Shown here: positions 34,798 to 44,540 of the stretch, piece by piece
Layout of the letters: every line of letters begins with the position of its first letter
Position numbering within the stretch: the stretch's first letter is position 1
Translations under genes and position numbers: made by a program
The notes under the pieces: model-generated
The model's input: only the letters and a program-made list of their open reading frames with translations
Database searches by the model: none
Told to the model about the DNA's origin: nothing
Source: Candidatus Uhrbacteria bacterium
GTDB taxonomy: Bacteria > Patescibacteriota > Patescibacteriia > UBA9934 > GWF2-40-263
Reading direction: 5' to 3'
NCBI GenBank assembly: GCA_016188475.1
Contig: JACPHT010000009.1
Coordinates: 1-53,550 of the forward strand
Length of the DNA: 53,550 nucleotides

Positions 34798-36616
34798 ATT
34801 TGCTCACTATCCCTTTTCCATTTGCGAACTCGTCGTTAGGTAATTCTGTTGTAAGAGCTGGCAGGCTTGAGTTCAATTCTTTTTTTGTTACAGAGTCAAT
34901 TGCTTCGAGTGCAACTTGATTTGTGAGTTTCATGAATTTACCTGCGTCTTGATCTTTTGGAGTGATTGAAATATCAAACCACGCTTGCGCGTTTTTAATC
35001 TCTGATGGCAGTTTTGATATTTTCCATCGCACTTGTCGCGTTGTTGAATTGAAAGTCATTTCACCAATGTCTTTTGTCGAATTTTCTTTCCACACAACGT
35101 CTTGAGGAAGAATTGTCGCGACCTCGACATTTTGAAGTTCATGCAGAGAGTTGTTCAAGTTCCATATAATTCTGTAAGTTGTTGTTTTTCCAACACGAGG
35201 CGGAAGTTCGCCTGACCCAATCGGAGCTCCTTCTTCTGAAAAATATCGCGCCTCTGAAAACAAACGAGCGTTTGAATTTATTGAGACAACAATCGGAGTC
35301 GCTTCGATTGTGCGCGAGATTGCTGTTGACCCAACACGTTCAACATTTAGCGAAAGCGAGATTGTAAATTGATCAGCTTGACCTGAAGAAAGCGAATCAA
35401 CAAGTGGAAGTGTAAAATCAATCACCCCGTCTTTTCCGGGATCAATTTTTTCAAGAGCTTTGTTTGTTGATTTGTCCCAACGCACAACTGACCCGTCTCG
35501 TTTTCCATCAAAAAGAATTGCGTGGCTCCAATCAATAGGAAGCGATCCATTTGATTTTAGATCAAGTGTAAATTTAACTCCCTCGACTGGTTCTGTTCCT
35601 GAATTTTTATAATCAATGGATCCGCGAAGTGTTTGTCCTGTTTCGATTGTTTGATCTTTATCAGAGCCATTTATTATGAGATGAAAACTTACAGCTCCGC
35701 CAAGAACGTCTGTTTGAACTGAAGTTTTAGTTTGTTCATAAAACGTTTCTTCATCCATAAATCCAACGCTCGCGGTTACTGGAAGCGTGCCTGACGCTGT
35801 TGAAGTAAAAGATCCTTTCAAAGAAATTTCTTGCAGTTTGCCGGGCTCGATTGAAGCTATTTCCCAATATGGTTGATCTGCTTTTAGCTCTGGTTTTGAA
35901 GATGAAATTGAAAAATCATTTGGCAAGCTTGGAATTACTCGCAAGTTGAATATAGGTTCTTTTCCGTTGTGTTTCAAATTGATTTTGTATGTAATTTCAT
36001 CGCCGGCTAAGGCTTTTTCAGGCCCTGTCATTGTCATCTCTATAACTGAACTTTTTAGTTCAACACTTTTATTTTCAATTTTTTGAAAATCAGAATTGAA
36101 GTTTGCTGGTTTGTAAGTAAAAAGAGCTTGAATACGTTGTACACTTGGGACTTCAGATAAGAAAATTCCTTTAACTGTTATTTCTCCGTCAGAACCAGGT
36201 GTGAGAGATCCGATTGACCATTGAGTTTCAGCGATTGCTTCAGGAATTGAAGATATCAAATGGAAACTTGTCGGCAGATTCAATTTGAGATTCAAAGAAG
36301 CGATTGGAGCTCTTCCGGTATTTTCGTATTTAATAGAAAATGATGTTTCTTCTCCGGCGCGAATATTGTCTTGAGTTTCGATTTTTACGTCGAGCGTTTC
36401 TTCGTTATCGAAAAGTCCTTTTGTTAAAACAAAAAATCCAGACCATGCCACCAATGATAGAATCGCAAGAAGGACAATGATCTTGATTAAAAATTGTGTT
36501 GTTGCGGAAGATTTGCGGCGTGAGAGTCGAGTCAGATCAGGAAGTTTTCCGTCGTTACCAGAATAGATAGCTCGCAATTCTTTTTTTATGTCTCTCGCTG
36601 ATCTGCGTTTTCTCAT
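34796..36616 (-). CDS. Membrane-anchored protein with DUF11/CARDB-like Ig-type repeats
   Basis: N-terminal TM; repeats such as FSIKYENTGRAPIASLNLKLNLPTSF. Confidence 0.75.
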   Translation of the reverse strand: MRKRRSARDIKKELRAIYSGNDGKLPDLTRLSRRKSSATTQFLIKIIVLLAILSLVAWSGFFVLTKGLFDNEETLDVKIETQDNIRAGEETSFSIKYENTGRAPIASLNLKLNLPTSFHLISSIPEAIAETQWSIGSLTPGSDGEITVKGIFLSEVPSVQRIQALFTYKPANFNSDFQKIENKSVELKSSVIEMTMTGPEKALAGDEITYKINLKHNGKEPIFNLRVIPSLPNDFSISSSKPELKADQPYWEIASIEPGKLQEISLKGSFTSTASGTLPVTASVGFMDEETFYEQTKTSVQTDVLGGAVSFHLIINGSDKDQTIETGQTLRGSIDYKNSGTEPVEGVKFTLDLKSNGSLPIDWSHAILFDGKRDGSVVRWDKSTNKALEKIDPGKDGVIDFTLPLVDSLSSGQADQFTISLSLNVERVGSTAISRTIEATPIVVSINSNARLFSEARYFSEEGAPIGSGELPPRVGKTTTYRIIWNLNNSLHELQNVEVATILPQDVVWKENSTKDIGEMTFNSTTRQVRWKISKLPSEIKNAQAWFDISITPKDQDAGKFMKLTNQVALEAIDSVTKKELNSSLPALTTELPNDEFANGKGIVSK

Positions 36617-39252
36617 AATGTGGTATCTGGAATCTCTTCAAATAATGCGCCAAAAAATCCATCTGTTTTATTATCAAAAATCGTTTGTGAAAGATCGTGC
36701 GATTGCCAGATTGTTTTCAGTTCCGATGGAATAGAAACAGAGACTGAAGTCTCGCGATCTATTATGCCGGATTGTTTTTGAATTGTGAGAGAATAAGATT
36801 GAGTTGATTGAAGACCAATAAATTTTTTAACCTGATTTAACAATGAGACATTTTTTCCAGACATTATTTCAGGAACACGATAAGAAAATTTTACATTCGT
36901 TGTCGCGCCTGGTGCGGTTTGAACCCAATTTCCAAAAACAGTTTTTCCATTTTCTTCATAAATATCAGTCCCGCTTTTTTCATCATGTCTTTCATCAATT
37001 GAAGCAAATTGCAAATCATCATCAATTTCCCATTCTTGATTCGGTTTTTCAAAAAGACTTTCATTTGGGATTTGGAAACCGCTTGAATATATTAACTCAC
37101 TTCCTTTTGGAACATAAAGTCGCATGTAATCAACGTTGTTCACACCAGAAAACACAAGACCTGGAATTCCTTGATGTGTTCTGGAAACGGTGATCGTGTT
37201 TATTGTTGAGCCATCTTTTTGAATGGCGACATCAAGGCTAACCCGTTCTTTTATAGCCGCATCTGTTTTTCCGCCACCCAAGTTTGTATCAACGACCATT
37301 AAATAATCGCCGGTCGTCGGGAGTATTGTTCCTCCCCAATTATTATTTAGGACAACTTTTTGAATAGAATCATCAGCAAAATACATTTGAATATCTTTTT
37401 GCGTTAGTCCGTTTCCAAGATTATCAATAAGACCTAAAAAGATTTCTGGTTTTGATTTAAGAGCGCGTTCAATAAGTTTTGGAGCAAGGTCGCCAATAAA
37501 TTGTTTTGGACGATTTTCTTCTTTATCATATTCGACCTCAACAATTTTTTGAGTTTCAAAGATAAAATTTTCTTCGTCAATCACGCGATCATAGTTTGGC
37601 ATTTCAATCGGACCAAGAAGACCAATTAGTTTTGCGACATATGTTGCGTTGATCGCGATAACCCCATCAACACTTGGGCCTCCAGCGTCATTGTAAAATT
37701 CCATCATCTGTCTTGCGCTTGTTGGAAAATCTGGAAACCAGTTTGCGTCTTGAAATTCCCAGCGAGCTTTGAGAAGTTGCAAGGGTTTTGGTGCAACAAG
37801 AGAACGAGTTAAACTACCTTGCAGGTCATATGTTCCACCTGACGGAACATTTAGTTGTTCAAGGATTCCATCACGAACTTTTATTTCAGCAAAGCTTCCC
37901 ATAAAGCCGCCAGTAGGCCGAATTTCGGTATTGTTTTGGAAAACAAGAAGATAACGTTTTGTTCCGTTTTCTCCCAAGATTTTTGTGGCAACGCCTGAAA
38001 GTGTTTCAAATTCAGACAAGGAATTTATCAAAGCTGGCAAACGGTTTTTGGTTTCAACAAAAATTTTTCTTTCATTTTCTGGAATCACGTCTGACTTGAT
38101 TTTTTTAAGTTCTTGATTTGCTTTTGTTAGGTGAGGCAATACTGATCGTAAATATGATTGCAAAATTCTGATGTGTGAAACCGGAGTTGGGTCAACTTCC
38201 TTCGATAACGAATCGAGCGCTTCATTCATGCGAGAACCGGCTGTTGCAAGCTCGTCGCCAGCTTTTATGAGACTATTTACTGAATTAAAATTTTTGTTTG
38301 TTGAAGGAAGCGCTGAAAGAAGAAGTGATGTTCCAAGACCAAGTTCAGAAATTGTTTGTTTTGCATTTGAGAAATTTTGTGAGGCCCTTGAAAAAGCAAG
38401 ATCAGCTCCTTCTGTTTCATTCCCGAGCGTTGCATCAGCGCCTTGTTGCAAATATGAAAAGGCTGATTTGGAAGCATCTTCAACTTCCGTTTTTGTTTGG
38501 CGTAATTGTGAAACAACATTCATTGCGTGAAGCGGAAGAACAAAAATAAACGAAATAAGAATGAATGCGCCGATTGGACGCAAAGAGAACCAGAAAGAAA
38601 CACGTTTAGGTTCTCGCTCAATATTGATTTCCACTCCTGTCCCATTGATTTCAACCAGTTCACTTTCTTCAGCTTCTCCAGCTTCTTTAACTTCTTCAGC
38701 CTCTTCCTCTGGAATATCAAAATAGTCAAAAATGTTTTCCGGAATTGGTTTTGGAGCAAAAGTATCAGGAGGAATATGGGAGCCAAGTTTGGAGGAAAAG
38801 GAAGGAAGTGAAGGAAATGAGGATAACAGAGAAAACTTTGGCAAAATCCAATGTTCTTGTTTTGAAAAGAGCTGTTCCTCTTGCAGTTGTCCTATCAAGT
38901 CAGAATAATTAAGAACAAGTGAGTTTTCAGGTTGTTTTTGTTCTTTTTGGATTGAAGGAGACACCGCCTGCAAAAGATTCAAATTTATAATAGCTCCTTT
39001 TTCCATTATCTCTTCTGGAGTTGGAACAGTTTTTTGTAAGTTAATAACAAAAGGGGAAAGCTTGTGATCACCCAATCGAATGGAAAGATCGTTGGTTGGA
39101 TGAACAACCTCAACAGTCACGGGTTTTTGCGCTCGTTTTTTTATTGCAGGTTTTGTTGCTCGTTTTTTAATTGGCACATTTTTCAATTCGTCATTGCAAG
39201 GAGCCAGCATCTTTTCCAAAAGGTGCGGGGGGCGAAGCAATCCCTGTTTCAT
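36613..39252 (-). CDS. DUF4012-domain protein
   Basis: GTKRYLLVFQNNTEIRPTGGFMGSFAEIKV; TM near residue 230; true start uncertain. Confidence 0.85.
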   Translation of the reverse strand: MKQGLLRPPHLLEKMLAPCNDELKNVPIKKRATKPAIKKRAQKPVTVEVVHPTNDLSIRLGDHKLSPFVINLQKTVPTPEEIMEKGAIINLNLLQAVSPSIQKEQKQPENSLVLNYSDLIGQLQEEQLFSKQEHWILPKFSLLSSFPSLPSFSSKLGSHIPPDTFAPKPIPENIFDYFDIPEEEAEEVKEAGEAEESELVEINGTGVEINIEREPKRVSFWFSLRPIGAFILISFIFVLPLHAMNVVSQLRQTKTEVEDASKSAFSYLQQGADATLGNETEGADLAFSRASQNFSNAKQTISELGLGTSLLLSALPSTNKNFNSVNSLIKAGDELATAGSRMNEALDSLSKEVDPTPVSHIRILQSYLRSVLPHLTKANQELKKIKSDVIPENERKIFVETKNRLPALINSLSEFETLSGVATKILGENGTKRYLLVFQNNTEIRPTGGFMGSFAEIKVRDGILEQLNVPSGGTYDLQGSLTRSLVAPKPLQLLKARWEFQDANWFPDFPTSARQMMEFYNDAGGPSVDGVIAINATYVAKLIGLLGPIEMPNYDRVIDEENFIFETQKIVEVEYDKEENRPKQFIGDLAPKLIERALKSKPEIFLGLIDNLGNGLTQKDIQMYFADDSIQKVVLNNNWGGTILPTTGDYLMVVDTNLGGGKTDAAIKERVSLDVAIQKDGSTINTITVSRTHQGIPGLVFSGVNNVDYMRLYVPKGSELIYSSGFQIPNESLFEKPNQEWEIDDDLQFASIDERHDEKSGTDIYEENGKTVFGNWVQTAPGATTNVKFSYRVPEIMSGKNVSLLNQVKKFIGLQSTQSYSLTIQKQSGIIDRETSVSVSIPSELKTIWQSHDLSQTIFDNKTDGFFGALFEEIPDTTL

Positions 39253-40195
39253 TATAGATGTTCACAATTTCTTCCGCCATTTTTTTCCAAGAGAAGAGTT
39301 TGATTTGTTCGAGTCCGCGTTTGATGAGTTCTGTTTTTTTGTTATTGTCGTTTATAATTTCGGAAATGACTTTTGCGATTTCATACGGGTTATCTTTTGT
39401 AAAATATACAGCGGCGTTTCCAAGGATTTCTTTGAGCGATGGAATGTCAGAACACGCGACAGGTGTTGATTGACTCATTGCCTCAAGAGGTGGAAGTCCA
39501 AATCCTTCAATTCGGGAAGGGAATACATAAAGTTCTGCCTGATCGTAGAGTTCTGCGAGTCGTTCGTCAGATGGATTTTCCTCGAAGTGAACAAACGAGG
39601 CCGCTTCAAGTGAGTTTGATTTTTCTTTTAGCCTTTTGAAAAACACATCGTTTCGCCCTGCGATCATAAGATGTAAATCCGGAATTTGTTTGTGAAGAAT
39701 TGTGAAAGCGGAAAGCAGAGTTTCGAGATTTTTATGCGGATAGCAGTTGCCGACGTAGAGCATGTATTGGAAAGGTTTTGGGTTTTGGGTTTTGGGTTTT
39801 TGGAGATGAGTTATACCTTCGTAGATAACGACGATTTTTTCTTCTGGAACACTTGGGAAGTGTTTGAGAATATCATTCTTTGTTGCATGCGAAACAGCGA
39901 TTATTTTTTTTGAAGATTGAATCGCGTGAGTCAAGACTTTCTTGAATCCTAGATATTTCAAGCCATAGATCCATGGATGTTTTGTTGTTGCGCGAGCTGA
40001 TCTAGGTTCTTCCAGCAGTATAAGGTCGTGGATTGTTACGACAAACGGTGTTCGAAGTCCGATCGGAACATTCCAATGCGGAAAATGTATGAGATCTAAT
40101 TTTTGTTTGTCAATGAGAGGTGCGAGAAAAAGTTGTTCTTTAAGCGTGTACCAGTGGATTGGAGTAGTGATGTAGTCATTGAGTCTTGAAATCAT
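39191..40195 (-). CDS. Glycosyltransferase family 1-like, C-terminal part of a split gene
   Basis: DLIHFPHWNVPIGLRTPFVVTIHDL; YVFPSRIEGFGLPPLEAMSQSTPV. Confidence 0.85.
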   Translation of the reverse strand: MISRLNDYITTPIHWYTLKEQLFLAPLIDKQKLDLIHFPHWNVPIGLRTPFVVTIHDLILLEEPRSARATTKHPWIYGLKYLGFKKVLTHAIQSSKKIIAVSHATKNDILKHFPSVPEEKIVVIYEGITHLQKPKTQNPKPFQYMLYVGNCYPHKNLETLLSAFTILHKQIPDLHLMIAGRNDVFFKRLKEKSNSLEAASFVHFEENPSDERLAELYDQAELYVFPSRIEGFGLPPLEAMSQSTPVACSDIPSLKEILGNAAVYFTKDNPYEIAKVISEIINDNNKKTELIKRGLEQIKLFSWKKMAEEIVNIYNETGIASPPAPFGKDAGSLQ

Positions 40196-40398
40196 TGAGT
40201 CTTGGAGTAAGTCATTTGATGACTTTGCGATTCCGACTCCACGACTTTGCGATTCAATGACTTCTCCTTCATAATAAAAACATAGCGGTTTTGGTGATCG
40301 ATTTCTGGTAAATGATTTACCAGTTGTTCAACATATCGACCTAAACCACCGCCCCCCACTTCCGGACCGTACATTCTTGCATCAATCCCGATTCGCAT
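40192..40398 (-). CDS. Glycosyltransferase N-terminal fragment
   Basis: MRIGIDARMYGPEVGGGGLGRYVEQLVNHL; overlaps next ORF by ATGA. Confidence 0.75.
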   Translation of the reverse strand: MRIGIDARMYGPEVGGGGLGRYVEQLVNHLPEIDHQNRYVFIMKEKSLNRKVVESESQSHQMTYSKTQ

Positions 40399-40457
40399 GA
40401 GGATATTATAGCATAAAAAAGGCTCAGATAGCCTAGATGACCCAGAGGGCACAGAGG

Positions 40458-41603
40458 TCAATACAGAGATTCAAAGATTTCTAAAGTTTCTTTGGCGGTT
40501 TTTTTCCATGAAAAATCAGCGGCTCGTAAAATACCTCTTTCTTTTTGTCGTTGTTGAAGCGGTTTTGAGTTCAAAATACCTCGTAATGCTTCTGCAATAT
40601 CATTTGGGTTGTACGGATCAACCAAAATCGCGCTGTCTTGCGTGAGTTCTGGCAAAGAGGACGTGTTGCTTGTGATAACTGGAGCACCACTTGCCATTGC
40701 CTCAAGCACTGGAAGTCCAAAACCTTCATAAATAGATGGCCAAGTGAGAACTGATGCTGAACGGTAAAGCGCTGACCGATCCTCGCTTGGAACATATCCA
40801 AGATGATGCGCCCACGCGCTCACATCTTTTTTCCAAAGTCGATGACGGAGTTGTGTTGATTTCCAACCCCACTTACCAACAAGAACTAAAGAAAGATCGT
40901 CGTTGTACTTGTTTCGATATTGTTTGATTCCTTCAATAAGTCCTAGAATATTTTTTCTTGGTTCAAGTGTACCAACAAACAAAGCAAAGTTTTTTGGAAG
41001 TTTGAGACGCGAACGAACACCGTGATCGCGCGCTTCCATTTTTGGCGAAAAAGTTGGATCAATTCCATGTGGCACAACCGAGATTTTTTCTTCTGGTTTT
41101 TGAAAAACACTCATGACATCTAGTTTTGTAGAAGTTGAGGGAGTTAGAATGTGAGCGGCTGAACTGATAAGTTCGTTTGGACGAGTTGCTTTATGCCAAA
41201 GTCGCATTTTTTTGGAATAAAATTCAGGAAAAAAATTCCAAGAAAGATCATGGATTGTGAGCACTGTTGGAATATCTGTTGGAAGGGAAGTAATGTTTAG
41301 ATTTGGGAGAAATATAAGATCAATCGGATCTCGCACTCGCCAATTTATTGTTGGATGTTTAAGAAGCAGAGTCCGAAGATTCAAAAGTTTGTTCGGAGTT
41401 GAAAGATGAATACATTCAGCCCTGTCATCCTTAAGGAGCAAAGCGACTGAAGGATCTCGTGAACATATTCTCCCGCTCGACAGCAGAACATATTTATTTT
41501 TTTTATCAATTTCAAAAAGCGCGCGCAGGAGTTGTCTTGTATATTCTCCAACGCCGCTTTGCTGTTGTTGATTAAGATGTCGAATGTCAACAAGGATTCG
41601 CAT
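40458..41603 (-). CDS. Glycosyltransferase family 1-like
   Basis: MRILVDIRHLNQQQQSGVGEYTRQLL; LTWPSIYEGFGLPVLEAMASGAPV. Confidence 0.9.
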   Translation of the reverse strand: MRILVDIRHLNQQQQSGVGEYTRQLLRALFEIDKKNKYVLLSSGRICSRDPSVALLLKDDRAECIHLSTPNKLLNLRTLLLKHPTINWRVRDPIDLIFLPNLNITSLPTDIPTVLTIHDLSWNFFPEFYSKKMRLWHKATRPNELISSAAHILTPSTSTKLDVMSVFQKPEEKISVVPHGIDPTFSPKMEARDHGVRSRLKLPKNFALFVGTLEPRKNILGLIEGIKQYRNKYNDDLSLVLVGKWGWKSTQLRHRLWKKDVSAWAHHLGYVPSEDRSALYRSASVLTWPSIYEGFGLPVLEAMASGAPVITSNTSSLPELTQDSAILVDPYNPNDIAEALRGILNSKPLQQRQKERGILRAADFSWKKTAKETLEIFESLY

Positions 41604-41632
41604 ACGTTTTAATAACCCAGTCGTTTTATCTC

Positions 41633-41931
41633 GTAGAGACAGACGGGCCGACTTTTTCTTGGCCTAATACAAAGAGTATAGGCAGAAAAAGCGTCCCGTA
41701 ACTGTCTCTTGTGGACCTAAAGTAGTTAACTGATTGCCCTGAGGCTGAAGAGAAAGGTTTGTAAGATCGTTCGAATCCTCTGTTCGCCGACATCCGAAGA
41801 CTACTAGCTAAAATGTTTAGCTCTTTGTAGTGGCAGTTATGCCATGTCGAAGGTAACAGTGGCGATAGTCCGATGGCCCGGAGACATGGCATAACTGCTA
41901 CTAATGACCAAAACAGAGGATCCGAACGATC
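41633..41931 (+). ncRNA. Two-copy structured RNA element, copy B
   Basis: Repeat of 31811 element; domains closed by AGAGACAG/CTGTCTCT and GATCGTTCGAATCCTCTGTT/AACAGAGGATCCGAACGATC. Confidence 0.65.
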
Positions 41932-41939
41932 TTGTCAAC

Positions 41940-43025
41940 CTACTTTGTATATTTATCTTCCACAAATTCCTTCAGCTCTCGCTTGAATCTTTCTCGTCCG
42001 AATTGATCCGCATGTTGTTTGATTTTATGCGGATCGTATTTTTTTTCATCAAAACGAATCAAATGATCAGCGAGTTCTTCCCATTCTTGTGTTTCGATAA
42101 ATTCTCCGCTCACTCCTTCGACAACTGTTTCAACTGCTCCGCCTTTTTTGTATGCGATCACTGGTCTTCCGCTTGCCATTGATTCAATCGGCGTGATTCC
42201 AAAATCTTCTTCTTGCGGGTGAATGAATGCAAGTGCGTCTGCGTACAAATCATGCAGATCATCGTCTGAAACTTTACCAAGGAAATCAACATTAGAGTTT
42301 GCTTGTTTGCGTAAATCAGCTTCAACGGGTCCAGAGCCGAAAATTTTTAGTGGAATTCCAGTTCTGTTGCACGCATCAATTACCAAATCAAATCGTTTGT
42401 AAGCCACAAGCCGGCCACCTGTTAAGAAGTATTTTTTAGGTCGAGGTGAAATGTGAAAACGGTGAGTATCAACTGGTGGAAAAATTACATGCGATTCTTT
42501 GCGATAATATTTTTTTATTCGCTCGCTAACAGTTTGTGAATTTGCGACAAAGTGATCAACGCGATCAGCCGCTTGCTTGTCCCACATTCGAAGTCGTGAA
42601 AGAACCGGAGGGAGAATTGATTTGATAAATCTCGGCACATGCAATTCTTCAACATAACTATGTGTGTCGCTCCAGAGATATCGCGTTGGCGTGTGGCAAT
42701 AACAAATGTGTGTTGTGTTTGGGCGCGTAAGTACTCCTTTTGCAAACGCGCTTGTTGAGGACAGGACGACATCGAAGTCAGATAAATCGTGATGTTCAGT
42801 CGCGGTTGGCATTAGCATTATGTACCATTGATATTTTTTAAGCGCGAAAGGCATTTTTTGCAAGAACGATGTGCGGATGTCGCGACCGGCTAAATGTGGA
42901 AATTTTTGCGGATCAAAAAATAGGGCGAATGTAGGAGCATCCGGCCAAATTTCCTGCATAACAGCGAGCACTTTTTCAGCTCCGCCGTCTTGGATGAAAT
43001 AATCGTGGACTAAAGCCAGTTTCAC
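41940..43025 (-). CDS. Glycosyltransferase (GT4-like)
   Basis: MKLALVHDYFIQDGGAEKVLAVMQEIWPDA; FIHPQEEDFGITPIESMASGRPV. Confidence 0.9.
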   Translation of the reverse strand: MKLALVHDYFIQDGGAEKVLAVMQEIWPDAPTFALFFDPQKFPHLAGRDIRTSFLQKMPFALKKYQWYIMLMPTATEHHDLSDFDVVLSSTSAFAKGVLTRPNTTHICYCHTPTRYLWSDTHSYVEELHVPRFIKSILPPVLSRLRMWDKQAADRVDHFVANSQTVSERIKKYYRKESHVIFPPVDTHRFHISPRPKKYFLTGGRLVAYKRFDLVIDACNRTGIPLKIFGSGPVEADLRKQANSNVDFLGKVSDDDLHDLYADALAFIHPQEEDFGITPIESMASGRPVIAYKKGGAVETVVEGVSGEFIETQEWEELADHLIRFDEKKYDPHKIKQHADQFGRERFKRELKEFVEDKYTK

Positions 43026-43067
43026 ATGTCTGGCATCCTATCAACGTTTCGCATTTTTTTCAAAAAA

Positions 43068-44480
43068 TCAGTATGCTCCCTTTCGAAATAGGACAACAAA
43101 CGGTGTTTTGAGCAAAATATAAAAATCAAGCCACGGGTTCCAATGTTCAATATAATATGTATCGAGTCTCACTTCATCTTCAAAATCAAGGTCAGCTCGT
43201 CCAGAGATTTGTGCCATTCCTGTGATTCCTGGTTTAACTGTGTGAACTTTTTTATGTTCAGGTCGATACTTTTTTACTTCTTCTGGCAAATGAGGGCGTG
43301 GTCCAACAAGCGACATTTTTCCAATGAGTACCAGAAAAAATTCAGGAAGTTCGTCAATGGAATATTTACGAATAAACTGTCCAACGTTTGTAATGCGCGG
43401 ATCGTTTTTTATTTTAACAAGCGGCGAGCCTTTTCGTGTGTCTTGTTGCGAGAGTTCGTTGTAGCGCATCTGATGTGTGTTTGGAATCATTGAACGAAAT
43501 TTGAAATAACGAAACGGTTTTCCGTCTTGTCCGATACGCATTGACAGCATGTTTTTATCAATTTTTGAAAACAAAATCGGTCCGTGTGAATCAAATTTTA
43601 TTGCGATTGCTGTCACCAGCATTATTGGCGAAGTGATAGCGATCAAAAATAGCGCGCCAAAAATATCAAACAAGCGTTTGTAAATTGCTCCCCATCCATC
43701 AAGCGGAGTTTTTTGAACTTCGATTACAGGAATTCCTGCGTATGTGTGATTGATTGATCTTCCAACAGCTGATGCGAAAAGATCAGCTGAATATCGGAAT
43801 CCAAGATGCTCGCTATCAGTGAGCGCGACTAGTTTCCATGTTGTTTCTCGATCAGATTGTGGATCAGCCAAAATAACTTCGTCGATTTTGTCGTTTTGTT
43901 TTAATTTTTGTATTCGTTTTGCAACTTCATCATCAAATGTTTTGAATTGTTCAATCACACGGAAACCAAGACGAGATTTATTTTCAAATTCCGCAATGAG
44001 AGAGCTCGCTGTTGGGTTGTCTCCAATTATAACAATTCGATGCACACCGACTCCGAGTTTAAGAAGCGATCGTTGAAGTCCGCGCACAACAAGACGCGAT
44101 AGAGACACAAAAAAAATAGCGAATACCCATGCGGCAAGAGCGATGAATCTAGATTCAAAAAGCGTTCGTGAAAAGAAAGTTACAGCGAAAATAATTGCCA
44201 TTGCTGATGAACTTGCGAGCATGATGCGAGTGAGTTCAGTTGCGATCGCGACGCGATGTGTTGAGTACAAACCAGAGATTGCGAATACGACAATCCAGAT
44301 GATTGCTATCGGAAAAACTATCGAAATGTACGTTTCAAGACGCAAATCAAAAATGACTGGACGGATTGAAGTAAAGTATGGATGGAAACGCAGATAAAAC
44401 GCGCCAATCGCGGCGGCGATGAGTGATAGAAGATCAATAGGAACAAGCGAGAGTGTGAAAATGAGTTCGGATTTTTTCAT
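43068..44480 (-). CDS. Polyprenyl-phosphate sugar phosphotransferase (WbaP/exopolysaccharide family)
   Basis: N-terminal TM block; KRLFDIFGALFLIAITSPIML; FFLVLIGKMSLVGPRPHLPEEV. Confidence 0.92.
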   Translation of the reverse strand: MKKSELIFTLSLVPIDLLSLIAAAIGAFYLRFHPYFTSIRPVIFDLRLETYISIVFPIAIIWIVVFAISGLYSTHRVAIATELTRIMLASSSAMAIIFAVTFFSRTLFESRFIALAAWVFAIFFVSLSRLVVRGLQRSLLKLGVGVHRIVIIGDNPTASSLIAEFENKSRLGFRVIEQFKTFDDEVAKRIQKLKQNDKIDEVILADPQSDRETTWKLVALTDSEHLGFRYSADLFASAVGRSINHTYAGIPVIEVQKTPLDGWGAIYKRLFDIFGALFLIAITSPIMLVTAIAIKFDSHGPILFSKIDKNMLSMRIGQDGKPFRYFKFRSMIPNTHQMRYNELSQQDTRKGSPLVKIKNDPRITNVGQFIRKYSIDELPEFFLVLIGKMSLVGPRPHLPEEVKKYRPEHKKVHTVKPGITGMAQISGRADLDFEDEVRLDTYYIEHWNPWLDFYILLKTPFVVLFRKGAY

Positions 44481-44512
44481 ATCATTTTAATAACGATTTC
44501 ATCCTATCAAAA

Positions 44513-44536
44513 AATCCCGCGTTACGCGAGATCTTT
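44513..44536 (-). terminator. RNase P RNA terminator
   Basis: Minus strand: GATCTCGCGTAACGCGGGATTTTTT. Confidence 0.75.
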
Positions 44537-44540
44537 TGAT

